From NCBI RefSeq assembly GCF_028994805.1, contig NZ_JAJQQP010000007.1, forward strand, positions 143,468 through 207,467: DNA of 64,000 bases, read 5' to 3'. The DNA comes from Promicromonospora iranensis (GTDB taxonomy: Bacteria > Actinomycetota > Actinomycetes > Actinomycetales > Cellulomonadaceae). The stretch's first letter is position 1; every line of letters starts with the position of its first letter. Below, piece by piece: positions 52,794 to 61,717 of the stretch. The notes beneath the pieces are model-generated. The model was given only the letters and a program-made list of their open reading frames with translations, had not been told where the DNA came from and made no database searches. The position numbers were made by a program, and so were the translations under genes.

Positions 52794-54095
52794 GTGACCG
52801 TCCTTGGCGAACTACGAGCGCTGCTGCGCCTGCCCGGGTTCCGCAAGCTGTTCGCGGTCCGCCTGGTGTCCCAGGCCGGCGACGGCATGTTCCAGGTGGG
52901 TCTCGCCAACCTACTGTTCTTCAGCCCGGAGTCGCAGGGGTCGGCCGCGGCGATCGCGGGCGCCTTCGCGATCATGCTGGCGCCGTTCACCATCGTCGGG
53001 CCGTTCGCCGGGGTGTTCCTGGACCGCTGGCAACGACGGCAGGTGCTGGTGTTCGGCAACGCCGTCCGCGTGCTGATCACCGGCACGATGGCGGTGCTCA
53101 TGCTCACGCAAGGTGTCACACCCGCGATCTACGTGCTGGGGCTCGCGGCCCTGAGCGTCAACCGATTCCTCTTGGCGGGCCTCTCGGCCGGCCTGCCGCG
53201 CGTGGTCCAGGGCGACCTGCTGCTCACGGCGAACGCGCTCACGCCGACCCTCGGTGCGGGCGCCGCGTTCCTCGGTGGCGGCCTGAGCTTTGTGCTCGGC
53301 TTCGCGATGCCGGCCGGCCGCATCCAGGACGCGACGGCGCTGACCTGCGCCTGCGTCGTCATGGGCTGCGCCTCCCTGCTCGGGCTGCGGATGTCCCGCA
53401 CCCTGCTGGGTCCGGCGGAACCGGCCGTCGGCTCGATCCGGAACGAGGTGGTGGTCGTGGCGCGCGGCCTGGTCGACGGCGCCCGCTACCTGGCCGCCCG
53501 CCGCACTCCCGGTGAGGCGCTGCTGGTGATGGCGCTGCACCGGTTCCTGTACGGGGTGGTGTTCATCGCCGCGATCCTGATGTCACGCAACCTGCTGGCC
53601 GAGCCGGGCGACCGGACAGCAGGGCTCGCCACCTTCGCCACGGTGATCGGTGCGACAGGCGTCGGCGGTGGGCTCGCGATCGTGCTGACCGCCGTCCTGG
53701 CCCGACGGATGGCTCCGCAGTCCTGGATCGCCGTGATGCTGCTGCTGGCTGGTGTGTCGCAGCTGATCCTCGTGCCCGAGCCGAGCTTCGTCAGCGTCGT
53801 CACCGCTGCGGGGCTGCTCGGGCTCGCCGCACAGGGCGCGAAGATCGCCGTCGACACGATCGTGCAACGGGACTCCGAGGACGCCTACCGCGGCCGGGCG
53901 TTCGCCTTCTACGACGTCCTCTACAACGCTGCTTTCGTGGGTGCGGCCGCCCTCGCCGCCTTCCTCGTGCCCGACGCCGGCTGGTCCCCCGGGCTCTTCG
54001 TCGCCCTCTCCCTCGGGTACCTGGCGGCCTCGATCCTGTTCGGTCTGCGCGGTGCTCGCACGGCTTCCCTCGCTCGGCAACCGCTGGAAGGGTGA
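52794..54095 (+). CDS. MFS transporter
   Basis: A 433-residue major facilitator protein with about 12 helices. The N-terminus LPGFRKLFAVRLVSQAGDGM is typical of the MFS_3/enterobactin-exporter-like group common in actinobacteria, and the loop DRWQRRQVLVFGNAVRVLI matches the motif-A region. The cytoplasmic middle loop and the second half (RGRAFAFYDVLYNAAFVGAA) are complete. The substrate is unknown; drugs or small metabolites are usual. GTG at 52794 is chosen to fit the family start; no clear ribosome site, so a leaderless or nearby start is possible. It diverges from the toxin gene. Confidence 0.88.
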   Translation: MTVLGELRALLRLPGFRKLFAVRLVSQAGDGMFQVGLANLLFFSPESQGSAAAIAGAFAIMLAPFTIVGPFAGVFLDRWQRRQVLVFGNAVRVLITGTMAVLMLTQGVTPAIYVLGLAALSVNRFLLAGLSAGLPRVVQGDLLLTANALTPTLGAGAAFLGGGLSFVLGFAMPAGRIQDATALTCACVVMGCASLLGLRMSRTLLGPAEPAVGSIRNEVVVVARGLVDGARYLAARRTPGEALLVMALHRFLYGVVFIAAILMSRNLLAEPGDRTAGLATFATVIGATGVGGGLAIVLTAVLARRMAPQSWIAVMLLLAGVSQLILVPEPSFVSVVTAAGLLGLAAQGAKIAVDTIVQRDSEDAYRGRAFAFYDVLYNAAFVGAAALAAFLVPDAGWSPGLFVALSLGYLAASILFGLRGARTASLARQPLEG

Positions 54096-54201
54096 ATTTG
54101 TGGATGAGGTCCGGTCTCTAGAGCCGATCGTGCCTGTTTTGGCGCCGGAACGGTGCAAGGATTGATGCACTTACCTACACAGGGACTGGAGGCATCCGTT
54201 C

Positions 54202-54606
54202 ATGTCCGACGCACCCGCCGTCACCCCCACACCCACCTGGGGTGAGGTGTTCCCGTGGTTTCGCGAGGTCATGGCTGAGGACGACGCCTGGTACGTCGGT
54301 CACGTCGACAACAAGACCGACACCGGCACCGCCCGCCTCGCCGAAGCCGCTGTGACCCGTCTCAAGTCGTTGCCCGTCGGCCGGCTCTTCCCCGCAGTGC
54401 GGCGGGTGGAGCGCCTCGACGAGCTCGACTGGCCCAAGCACCGACTTCTCAACGCACTGCATCGTGGCGGCTGCTTCACCGGGGACGACCTGTCCTACAT
54501 GGTGATCGCCGAGATGCTCTCGTGGGAGTCGGTCGGCCCGATCATCGTGAAGCAGATCCTCGAGGTCGTCGCACTCGAGGAGATCCGGGTGAGCTCCGCG
54601 AAGTAG
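54202..54606 (+). CDS. Orphan protein with RNA polymerase alpha-CTD-like domain
   Basis: A 134-residue protein, not previously named as far as I can tell. Residues 1-60 are polar with two Trp-rich spots (TWGEVFPWFREVMAEDDAWY). Residues ~68-125 match the helix-hairpin-helix fold of the polymerase alpha C-terminal domain: VERLDELDWPKHRLLNALHR, then GGCFTGDDLSYMVIAEMLSW and ESVGPIIVKQILEVV. The order parallels LxxLdLxxRxxNxLxxxGI...GDL...LG.kS..EI. It may bind DNA or a polymerase partner, or have a nuclease-accessory role. GGAGG lies eight bases before the ATG. Stand-alone gene with no operon partner. Confidence 0.65.
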   Translation: MSDAPAVTPTPTWGEVFPWFREVMAEDDAWYVGHVDNKTDTGTARLAEAAVTRLKSLPVGRLFPAVRRVERLDELDWPKHRLLNALHRGGCFTGDDLSYMVIAEMLSWESVGPIIVKQILEVVALEEIRVSSAK

Positions 54607-54627
54607 GACCGAGGCTGGACCGGTGAG

Positions 54628-55431
54628 TCAGTACGCCGCCCGCCGGGCTGCCGCCTGCCGTCGACCCGCGATGACCGCGAACGGCACAGCCGCAAGCGTC
54701 AGCAGAGCCTGCACGATCTGCCCGGCGCCATAGGCGCCATAGGCCCCATCGACGGCGCCTATGGCGCCGGCGCCCGCTGCGATCCCCAGCACCCCGACCA
54801 CGCCGGCCAGCAGTGCGCCGACCCGCCGCGCGGCCGACGCTGCCCACCCGCACAGGGCCGCCGCCGCGACCACCAGCAGGTTGATCGCCATCGCGAGCAG
54901 GAGCGAGCCGACCACCCTTGGCGGCGGCCCCCCGTAGGGCAGCATCGCGACCACCGGAAGCAGCACGCTTGTCCACAGGGTGTGGACAACTGCCCCGAGC
55001 AGGGCCACGACAAGTCCGGCCCGGCGTGCCGTCGTCGGCGTGCGTAGGAGCAGCGCGAGCAGGACGCCGGCCAGCACCACCCCCAGCACGAGGATCGCGA
55101 CAAGTGTGCCGAGGATGAGCTCGGGCCGGGCGCCGTTCGCGAGCTGCACCCCCGCCGTGCCGAGCTGGAGAAGCAGGTGCACACCCACGATGGCCATGGC
55201 CCCGATCAGGACTCGTCTGGCCCGGAGAGCTGCGGCTCCGACCCCGAGCAGGACCGTTCCGGCCATCGCCGCGTCCTCGATCACGAAGATCGCATTGTTC
55301 ATGGTGAAGCTGAGGTCGAGCTCGTTGCCCGGGATCAGGAGGCGTATCGGGACGGACGTCCATCCGGCCACCGCGAGAACGAGGACGCTGAGCGCGGCGG
55401 GCCGGCGACCGGCGTCAGGCAGGGTGTGCAT
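54628..55431 (-). CDS. Multi-spanning membrane protein of unknown function
   Basis: A 267-residue protein, Ala/Leu/Val-rich, with about eight hydrophobic segments (ALSVLVLAVAGWTSVPIRLL, ILGTLVAILVLGVVLAGVLL, VGSLLLAMAINLLVVAAAAL, IVQALLTLAAVPFAVIAGRR) and a basic C-terminus. ATG at 55431 with GGGAGAG upstream. No family is recognised. Near residues 221-238 the coding sequence contains a perfect 17-base inverted repeat (54722-54738 with 54754-54770) that encodes a GAYGAYG stretch. It converges with the alpha-CTD-like gene and diverges from the SNF2 helicase. Confidence 0.75.
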   Translation of the reverse strand: MHTLPDAGRRPAALSVLVLAVAGWTSVPIRLLIPGNELDLSFTMNNAIFVIEDAAMAGTVLLGVGAAALRARRVLIGAMAIVGVHLLLQLGTAGVQLANGARPELILGTLVAILVLGVVLAGVLLALLLRTPTTARRAGLVVALLGAVVHTLWTSVLLPVVAMLPYGGPPPRVVGSLLLAMAINLLVVAAAALCGWAASAARRVGALLAGVVGVLGIAAGAGAIGAVDGAYGAYGAGQIVQALLTLAAVPFAVIAGRRQAAARRAAY

Positions 55432-55527
55432 GGCGCCACTCTCCCAGAGACCACCGACATCCTGGCGTTGAGGGCACGCTGTGGATAACTCCGTGGACCA
55501 GTCGTCCGGGCGTGGAACCATGGAGGG

Positions 55528-58500
55528 GTGCCCACGCCCGTCCCCGCCCCGCGCATCCACCCCGCGGCGATCAAGCTTCTGGTGGGTAGTGGCGCGTTCC
55601 TGCGCGGCGAGGACTACCAGAAGCAGGGCCGGGTCATCTCGTGGGAGTGGCTGCCGGACGATCTCCTGCTCATCTCGTGGGTGCGCGGCAGCGGCCGCAG
55701 CACCTACTCGTGCTCCATCGAGTTCAAGACCAACCCGCCCGGACCGCCGGTCGTCGTCGGCACTGACTGCACGTGCCCGGTCGGCTCGGCCTGCAAGCAC
55801 GTCGTCGCGACGCTCATCGAGTCCGGGTCGGACGGCCTGGCGTCGATGGTCCGGCCCGCATCCTCGCTGAAGCGCACGCCTCAGGTACCGGAGTGGAAGG
55901 CGGCGGTGCAGCAGCTCGTGCCGACGACGCCGACCGCAGCCCCACCCGTGTCCTCGTCGGGTGCCGACCAGCAGCCCGAGCTGGCGCTGCAGTTCCGCGT
56001 CGACGGCACGGCCCCCGCACACGACCTCTCCCTGTCGATCCGGCCGGTCCAGCGCAACGACCGCGGCTCATGGGTGGGCGGTACGGCGTCGTGGAACTAC
56101 ATCCGCAACGGGTTCCTGCGCGGCCTCGATCCCAGCGTCCGGGAGTGGTTCACCACGCTCGATGCCCTGCGCGCCACGAGTCCGCGCGGCTACGGCTACG
56201 TGAGCGCCGGCGACTGGATCAGCCTGGACGACGTGCTCCCCCGCCCGTTCTGGCGCCACCTCGCCGACGCCGCCGACCTCGGCATCGAGCTGGTCGGCAA
56301 GTCGAAGCGCGAGTCCCTGCGGCTCGCCGGCGAGGCGTCCATCGCCCTCGACCTCTCGCTGCCCGACGGCGGTGCGCGCCTCGAGCGGACGGTCGCCTTC
56401 GACGGCGCGGTCACCGTGGCGACCTCCGTCGGAGCCCTCGGTCGCCACGGCCTGTTCGCCATCGAGGAGACGTCCTCGGGCCGCACCATCACCCTGGGCC
56501 CGGCGGCAGCGCCGCTCACCGACCAGGAGCACGCGGCCGCCCACCTGGCCGATCTCACCATCCCGGCCGAGGCGGTCGACGAGTTCCTGGCGGACTACCT
56601 GCCGCTGTTGCGCCGCGAGGTGCAGGTGCGCGCCGACCCCGAGGTCGAGCTGCCGGACCTGCCCAGACCCGAGCTCGTGGCCACCGTCAAGGCGGTCTCC
56701 CCGGCGGAGATCAGTGTGGCGTGGCGGTGGGCGTACCAGCCGTCGGACAAGGAATACCCGCTGACCACGGCCATGGAGGCAGGCGCGGACCTGCGCGACC
56801 TCGCGGCCGAGGCCGCGACGCTCGGCCGCGCGATCGCCGCGGTGCGAGAGGTGCCGGGCTTCGGCCACTTCCGTGTGGCGCCCGAGGTGTTCCGCGGCCT
56901 GCAGGCGATGGACTTCGCCACCACCGTGCTGCCCGTGCTCCGAGAGCAGCCGGACGTCCGCGTGGAGAGCGAGAAGCTGCCCGAGTACAACAGTCTCGAG
57001 GCCACGCCTGTGGTCAGCATGCGCGCGGACGACAGCAGCGACCTGGACTGGTTCGACCTGGGCGTCATGGTCACGATCAACGGGCGCGAGATCCCGTTCG
57101 GCCCGGTCTTCGACGCTCTCGCGCGGGGCAAGAAGCGGTTCATGCTGACCGACGGCACCTGGCTGCGCACGGACCTTCCCGTGTTCGCACAGCTGCGGGC
57201 CCTGATCGAAGAGGCGCAGCGGCTGTCCGACCAGCCGGGCAAGCTGCGGATCAGCCGGTTCAACGCCGGCCTGTGGGCAGAGCTCGAGCAGGTGGCCGAC
57301 GTCGTCGAACAGTCCGACCGCTGGCGACGCTCGGTGAGCGACCTGGTCGCGCTGACCGCCGACGGCGTCGACGGGCCGGAGCCGGTGCCACCGCCCGTGG
57401 GGCTGAAGGCCGAGCTGCGGCCCTACCAGCAGCACGGCTTCGAGTGGCTGACCTTCCTCTGGCGGCACGGGCTGGGCGGGATCCTCGCCGACGACATGGG
57501 TCTCGGCAAGACCGTCCAGACCCTCGCCTTCGTCGCACAGGCCAGGCAGGAGATGTCCGACGGCGGTGGCGCGCCGTTCCTCGTGGTCGCGCCGGCGTCG
57601 GTCGTGAGCAACTGGGCCGCGGAGGCCGCCAAGTTCACACCGGACCTGAAGGTGGCGACGCTGTCGACCACCGCGGCGAAGGCGCGGACCACCGTCGCGG
57701 AGGTGGCTGCGGGCGCCGACATCGTCGTGACGTCGTACGCAATCTTCCGCCTGGACTTCGAGTCGTTCGGCGACGTGGAGTGGGCTGGTCTGATCCTGGA
57801 CGAGGCGCAGTTCGCGAAGAACCACCAGACGCGCGCCAACGAGTCGGCCCGCCGCCTCAAGGCGCCGTTCAAGCTCGCGATCACCGGCACGCCCATGGAG
57901 AACAACCTCATGGAGCTGTGGGCGATGCTGGCGATCGTGGCGCCCGGGCTGTACGGGTCACCGACCAAGTTCCGCGAGGACTACGTCAAGCCGGTCTCCG
58001 GCGAGGGTGACTCGACGCCGCTGCTGGCTCGCCTCCGCCGTCGGATCCGGCCGCTGCTGCTGCGCCGCACGAAGGAGCAGGTGGCACCCGAGCTGCCCGA
58101 GCGGCAGGAGCAGGTGCTCCGCGTGGCCTTGGATCCGAGGCACCGGCGGATCTACGACACGCACCTGCAGCGCGAGCGGTCGCGCCTGCTGGGCCTGCTC
58201 GAGAGCTTCGACGAGAACCGGGTGGCGGTCTTCCGCGCACTCACGACCCTGCGCCGGATGGCGCTGGACGCCTCGCTGGTGGACCCGGAGTACGCGGGCG
58301 TTCCGTCGGCCAAGCTGAGCCTGCTCGCCGAGCAGCTGGCGGAGGTCGCCGCCGAGGGGCATCGCGCGCTCGTGTTCTCCCAGTTCACGTCGTTCCTGGC
58401 CAAGGCGGCGGAGGTCTGCACAGAGCTGGGGATCCCCTACGAGTACCTCGACGGGTCGACCCGGAAGCGCCCTGAGGTGATCAATCGGTTCAAGGACGGC

Positions 58501-58815
58501 GCGGCCCCCGTGTTCCTGATCAGCCTCAAGGCCGGCGGGTTCGGGCTCAACCTCACCGAGGCCGACTACGTCTACCTGCTCGACCCCTGGTGGAACCCGG
58601 CGACGGAGGCGCAGGCGATCGACCGGACGCACCGGATCGGGCAGACGCGGAACGTGATGGTGTTCCGGATGGTCTCGGAGAACACCATCGAGGACAAGGT
58701 GATGGCGCTCAAGGAACGTAAGGCCCGGCTCTTCGACGCCGTGCTGAGCGACGACGCGGGCGCGTTCGCGGGGTCGCTGGGCCCGGAGGAGATCCGGGGG
58801 CTGCTGGAGGGCTGA
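55528..58815 (+). CDS. SNF2-family helicase with SWIM zinc finger
   Basis: A 1095-residue DNA-dependent ATPase. The SWIM finger [11 protein letters not shown] (residues ~81-91) should bind zinc. A ~500-residue bacterial-specific region follows. The SNF2 motor has Walker [16 protein letters not shown] (near 655), [12 protein letters not shown] as motif [17 protein letters not shown], and in the second lobe [49 protein letters not shown]. Such proteins remodel DNA-protein complexes and are widespread in actinobacteria without clear roles. GTG at 55528 sits only four bases after GGAGG, which is tight. Gene ends 43 bases from the converging yjbR-like gene. Confidence 0.92.
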   Translation: MPTPVPAPRIHPAAIKLLVGSGAFLRGEDYQKQGRVISWEWLPDDLLLISWVRGSGRSTYSCSIEFKTNPPGPPVVVGTDCTCPVGSACKHVVATLIESGSDGLASMVRPASSLKRTPQVPEWKAAVQQLVPTTPTAAPPVSSSGADQQPELALQFRVDGTAPAHDLSLSIRPVQRNDRGSWVGGTASWNYIRNGFLRGLDPSVREWFTTLDALRATSPRGYGYVSAGDWISLDDVLPRPFWRHLADAADLGIELVGKSKRESLRLAGEASIALDLSLPDGGARLERTVAFDGAVTVATSVGALGRHGLFAIEETSSGRTITLGPAAAPLTDQEHAAAHLADLTIPAEAVDEFLADYLPLLRREVQVRADPEVELPDLPRPELVATVKAVSPAEISVAWRWAYQPSDKEYPLTTAMEAGADLRDLAAEAATLGRAIAAVREVPGFGHFRVAPEVFRGLQAMDFATTVLPVLREQPDVRVESEKLPEYNSLEATPVVSMRADDSSDLDWFDLGVMVTINGREIPFGPVFDALARGKKRFMLTDGTWLRTDLPVFAQLRALIEEAQRLSDQPGKLRISRFNAGLWAELEQVADVVEQSDRWRRSVSDLVALTADGVDGPEPVPPPVGLKAELRPYQQHGFEWLTFLWRHGLGGILADDMGLGKTVQTLAFVAQARQEMSDGGGAPFLVVAPASVVSNWAAEAAKFTPDLKVATLSTTAAKARTTVAEVAAGADIVVTSYAIFRLDFESFGDVEWAGLILDEAQFAKNHQTRANESARRLKAPFKLAITGTPMENNLMELWAMLAIVAPGLYGSPTKFREDYVKPVSGEGDSTPLLARLRRRIRPLLLRRTKEQVAPELPERQEQVLRVALDPRHRRIYDTHLQRERSRLLGLLESFDENRVAVFRALTTLRRMALDASLVDPEYAGVPSAKLSLLAEQLAEVAAEGHRALVFSQFTSFLAKAAEVCTELGIPYEYLDGSTRKRPEVINRFKDGAAPVFLISLKAGGFGLNLTEADYVYLLDPWWNPATEAQAIDRTHRIGQTRNVMVFRMVSENTIEDKVMALKERKARLFDAVLSDDAGAFAGSLGPEEIRGLLEG

Positions 58816-58858
58816 GCGCCGTCGGTCGAGCTCGTCGTGACCCGGCCCGTCGAAACCC

Positions 58859-59257
58859 TTACGTCTCGTCCAGCTCCGCCACCAGCCGTTTCGGCGCGAC
58901 CTGCCGGTACGCGTCCTCGATGATGGCGGCGATCTCGTCCCAGTCGACATCGACATCGAGCCGCACACCCAACCACCCGCGGACCCCGACGTACGGCGGG
59001 CGATAGAACCGGTCCGGTTCCTTCTCGATCGCTTCCTCTTGCGCGCCGGGCGCGGCCGCGCACCAGATCGCGAGTGGGCCACCGTGCCCATGGTCGGAGA
59101 AGCTCACGAAGGTCTTCCTCACGAACCATGTGGGCGAGCCGTGGCTCAGCTTCTCGGTCACCTCGGGCAGCGCGAGACAGATCTCGCGAACACGAGCAAG
59201 AGGTTCGGTCACTGATGGCACCTCCATCCTCGGTGCGACGGGCGTTGTCCCGTCCAT
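58859..59257 (-). CDS. MmcQ/YjbR family protein
   Basis: A 132-residue small cytoplasmic protein of the MmcQ/YjbR family, which folds like a double-wing DNA-binding domain. LARVREICLALPEVTEKLSH is the family start, followed by WFVRKTFVSFSD, PDRFYRPPYVGVRGWLGVRL and the helical end WDEIAAIIEDAYRQVAPKRL. Function is unproven in the family. The ATG at 59257 follows AGGGG closely; ATG at 59227 is an alternative. It diverges from the membrane-tethered receiver gene by 26 bases, so the promoters overlap. Confidence 0.88.
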   Translation of the reverse strand: MDGTTPVAPRMEVPSVTEPLARVREICLALPEVTEKLSHGSPTWFVRKTFVSFSDHGHGGPLAIWCAAAPGAQEEAIEKEPDRFYRPPYVGVRGWLGVRLDVDVDWDEIAAIIEDAYRQVAPKRLVAELDET

Positions 59258-59283
59258 GATCCCCTGACCGGTACCTTTGCCTC

Positions 59284-59997
59284 GTGGCCGACCTGATCAG
59301 CGCTATTGCCGCCCTCCTGTGGCCCTTGCTCGTGATCGTCGTGCTGCTGGTCTTCGGACGGCAGCTCCTGTCGAAGCTGAAGAACTCCGACGACGTGACG
59401 CTCGAGATCGGCGGGCAGCGGCTCAACTTCAAGCAGGCGACGGATCAGCAGTCCGACATGATCACGGACCTCCAGCGCGAGGTGGCCTCGCTGAAGCGGC
59501 GGCTGGACGACGTGGACAGCCGGCAGGGTCCCGAGGCGGAAGCCGACGAGATCTTTGGGGGTGCCGGCCAAGAGCCCGTCGACACCTCGTGGATGCGGGA
59601 GGAGCTGGAGAGGCGGATCACCCCGCCCCGCTCGATCCTCTGGGTCGACGACCACCCCGAGAACAACGCGGTCCTTGCGGACTCCTGGCGGCGCGACGGC
59701 GCGCACGTCGAGACCGCACGCTCGACCAGCGAGGCACTACTCCTCCTGGAGGACCATGCGTACGGCCTGATCATCTCGGACATGGGCCGACATGAGTCCG
59801 GCACCGACGTGCCTGACGCCGGCCTGCGGCTGCTGGCGAAGGTGCGCACGAACGACCCGATCACGCCGTTTGTGCTCTACGGCAACGTCGGGCCGTTCTC
59901 AGAGTCGGCGAAGGCAGCCGGCGCGACCCTGGTGACGGGCTCGACGTTCGAGCTGATGGAATTCGCGAGCAGGCTGGGGATGCTCGACGCCGTGTGA
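59284..59997 (+). CDS. Membrane-tethered receiver-domain protein
   Basis: A 237-residue protein with an unusual layout: an N-terminal membrane helix (LISAIAALLWPLLVIVVLLV), a coiled coil at ~45-80, a short linker, and a receiver-like domain from ~115. The acidic pair is Asp122/Asp123 in ILWVDDHPEN, the acceptor is probably Asp166 in LIISDMGRHESG, and FVLYGN holds the beta-4 end. The conserved Lys of beta-5 is replaced (TLVTGSTFE), so phosphorylation may be absent or altered. There is no output domain. GTG start. It may be a scaffold or a decoy in a signalling system; function unknown. Confidence 0.75.
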   Translation: MADLISAIAALLWPLLVIVVLLVFGRQLLSKLKNSDDVTLEIGGQRLNFKQATDQQSDMITDLQREVASLKRRLDDVDSRQGPEAEADEIFGGAGQEPVDTSWMREELERRITPPRSILWVDDHPENNAVLADSWRRDGAHVETARSTSEALLLLEDHAYGLIISDMGRHESGTDVPDAGLRLLAKVRTNDPITPFVLYGNVGPFSESAKAAGATLVTGSTFELMEFASRLGMLDAV

Positions 59998-60028
59998 GTA
60001 CGGGCACCCTGGGTGGGAGCCCTGGCGT

Positions 60029-60053
60029 TGCTGGTCGAGCCTGTCGAGACCCC
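60029..60053. repeat. Dispersed TGGTCGAGCCTGTCGAGACC repeat
   Basis: One copy of a partly palindromic motif that recurs with small changes at about 11254, 12594, 37390, 50091, 50121 and 58823. This copy lies between the receiver gene and the doxX stop codon. It belongs to a family of short repeats known from several actinobacterial genomes, in my recollection. Confidence 0.6.
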
Positions 60054-60448
60054 TACTTGCGTGTCGCCGCCAATGCCCACGCCACAAGAACTGGCTGACC
60101 GATGAGCCGGAGCGCACGCTTGCGATCAGTGTCCAGGCCGAACGCGTCCCGATGCTCCACGAGCTGTGCGATGTTCCCGGGAAAGACAGCGACGAAGAAC
60201 GCCGCGGCCAGTGCTCCGAGCCGACGTCGAGCAGGCTGCTTCCAGGTGGCCACGAGCGCGGTGCCGAGTCCGATCTCGACGATCCCCGAGCCGACCACCA
60301 CTGTGTCGGGATCGACGGGGACCCAGGTAGGGACCTGCGCCTGGAACTCCTCGCGGGCACGGGTCAGGTGGCCAATGCCGGCGGTAAGAAGGACGGCGCC
60401 GAGTGCTACTTGGCCGATGCCGCGGACGATGGTTCGGGTGGTCGCCAT
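60053..60448 (-). CDS. DoxX-family membrane protein
   Basis: A 131-residue protein with four membrane helices in the DoxX pattern: IGQVALGAVLLTAGIGHLTR, VVVGSGIVEIGLGTALVATW, LGALAAAFFVAVFPGNIAQL and IGQPVLVAWALAATRK. DoxX relatives are small integral proteins involved in redox or envelope functions in a few cases; the role here is unknown. The promoter region is shared with the diverging HNH gene. The stop codon lies within a dispersed repeat copy. Confidence 0.88.
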   Translation of the reverse strand: MATTRTIVRGIGQVALGAVLLTAGIGHLTRAREEFQAQVPTWVPVDPDTVVVGSGIVEIGLGTALVATWKQPARRRLGALAAAFFVAVFPGNIAQLVEHRDAFGLDTDRKRALRLIGQPVLVAWALAATRK

Positions 60449-60559
60449 TGGCCCATCCTGCTACCCCAGCGCACGACCTGCCTGCTCTCAAGCTTCGCGG
60501 CGACCACCTCACCCGACACCGGGGTACCAGAAGCAGCACGTTTCTGGTGAGCTGTCCCC

Positions 60560-61450
60560 ATGGAATCTGCCGTCGAACGCGCCTTGCGCACCCGAATTAT
60601 CTCCTGGGTCCAGGAGCGCGCCGAGGCAAACGGCGGATTTCTTCACCGAGCAGAACTCCTCGACTTTCGCATCGACGAGCAAAGACTGCCGATAATCGAC
60701 TATTCTCGCGGAATCCGCAATCCCGCCTCTTTCGAATCCACGCTCTCGATCGTCAGCGCCACAAATGGGCCTTACGACGACACTGAATCGGAAGATGGCC
60801 TACTCCACTACTCGTACCGTGAAGGCGACCCATGGTCGGGAGACAACCGGAAGCTGCGGAACGCCATGGCGACGGGTGCCCCCTTGATCCTCTTCAGAAA
60901 AGAGGTTCCTAACATCTACACGCCCGTCAGCCCCGTGTACGTGGTCGAAGACTACCCGGAGGAGCGCACATTCATCATTGCGCTGGATGAGTCGTTCACC
61001 TTTGTGCCTGACGTGAGGCGCATGCCCGACAACCAACGCAGCTACGCCCGCCGGCTCGCGAAGCAGCGCCTACATCAACCTGCCTTCCGCACCAGGGTGA
61101 TCGTGGCATACGAAACGCGATGTGCCGTATGCGAGCTCAAGCACGGCTCCCTGCTCGATGCAGCACACATCGTCCCGGACTCTGATGAACGAGGTATCCC
61201 CACTGTCAATAACGGTCTCGCGCTGTGCAAGATCCATCACGCCGCATACGACCAGGACATGCTCGGCGTCACGCCAGATTTCAAAGTTCGAATCGCCGAC
61301 AATCTACTTGAAGAGACCGACGGGCCGATGCTGAAGCACGGGCTCCAAGAGATGCACGGCCGTAGTATCCAGGTTCCGAAACGTCGAGCAGACCACCCTA
61401 GCCAGGAACTCCTTGCGTGGCGTTACGAGCGCTTCATAGCACAGGTCTGA
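60560..61450 (+). CDS. HNH endonuclease with SRA/SBD-like N-terminal domain
   Basis: A 296-residue nuclease. Residues ~45-145 (IDYSRGIRNPASFESTLSIV, EDGLLHYSYREGDPWSGDN, ALILFRK-type strand, VYVVEDYPEERTFIIALDE) match the DNA-modification-binding domain seen in ScoMcrA-like enzymes. Residues ~185-240 are an HNH/His-Me finger: CAVC (188-191), LDAAHIVPDSDERG (His203), NNGLALCKIHHAAYD (Cys223, His226/227). Such enzymes cut modified or phosphorothioated DNA in a type IV restriction style. GC is visibly lower than in neighbouring genes (codons such as ATT, TTC, CTT), suggesting transfer. Solitary gene. Confidence 0.88.
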   Translation: MESAVERALRTRIISWVQERAEANGGFLHRAELLDFRIDEQRLPIIDYSRGIRNPASFESTLSIVSATNGPYDDTESEDGLLHYSYREGDPWSGDNRKLRNAMATGAPLILFRKEVPNIYTPVSPVYVVEDYPEERTFIIALDESFTFVPDVRRMPDNQRSYARRLAKQRLHQPAFRTRVIVAYETRCAVCELKHGSLLDAAHIVPDSDERGIPTVNNGLALCKIHHAAYDQDMLGVTPDFKVRIADNLLEETDGPMLKHGLQEMHGRSIQVPKRRADHPSQELLAWRYERFIAQV

Positions 61451-61456
61451 CCCACG

Positions 61457-61651
61457 ACTACGATTCGTGATTCTCGCCGAACAGCTGCGGCGGGCCGTGG
61501 GTTCGAGCAGCAGACCCTCGCGCTCGAAACAGCGAGGGGTTTGCATACTCAGCCCGACGGCCGCCGCAACCTCGCCGATCGACAGTCCCTCATCGGAGAC
61601 GTCGACGTCGACGTCGAGTTGCGGAGTCAAAGTGGGCGGCACTCGTCCCAT
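61457..61651 (-). pseudogene. Truncated MerR-family regulator
   Basis: The start of a MerR protein: after a 22-residue acidic leader, LSIGEVAAAVGLSMQTPRCF and EREGLL align with the winged-helix consensus LSIGEVAxxTGLSVHTLRYYEREGLL. After about residue 52 the sequence becomes unrelated (RRSCSARITNRS) and the frame runs into the antisense of the HNH gene. The rest of the DNA-binding domain, the coiled coil and effector region are missing. The HNH gene lies where the remainder would be. An intact operator is present upstream. Confidence 0.7.
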
Positions 61652-61656
61652 GACAC

Positions 61657-61678
61657 GACCTATAGGGCGCTATAGGTC
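61657..61678. promoter_or_regulatory. MerR-type operator GACCTATA-n6-TATAGGTC
   Basis: Perfect eight-base arms separated by GGGCGC. On the minus strand TTGACC makes a -35-like hexamer. The spacing and AT-rich half-sites fit the elongated promoter-operators of MerR family regulators. It lies six bases upstream of the truncated merR start, consistent with autoregulation of the former gene. Confidence 0.6.
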
Positions 61679-61717
61679 AAGCCACCTCCCACGGACGGCG
61701 ACCATCGCACAGGGAGC

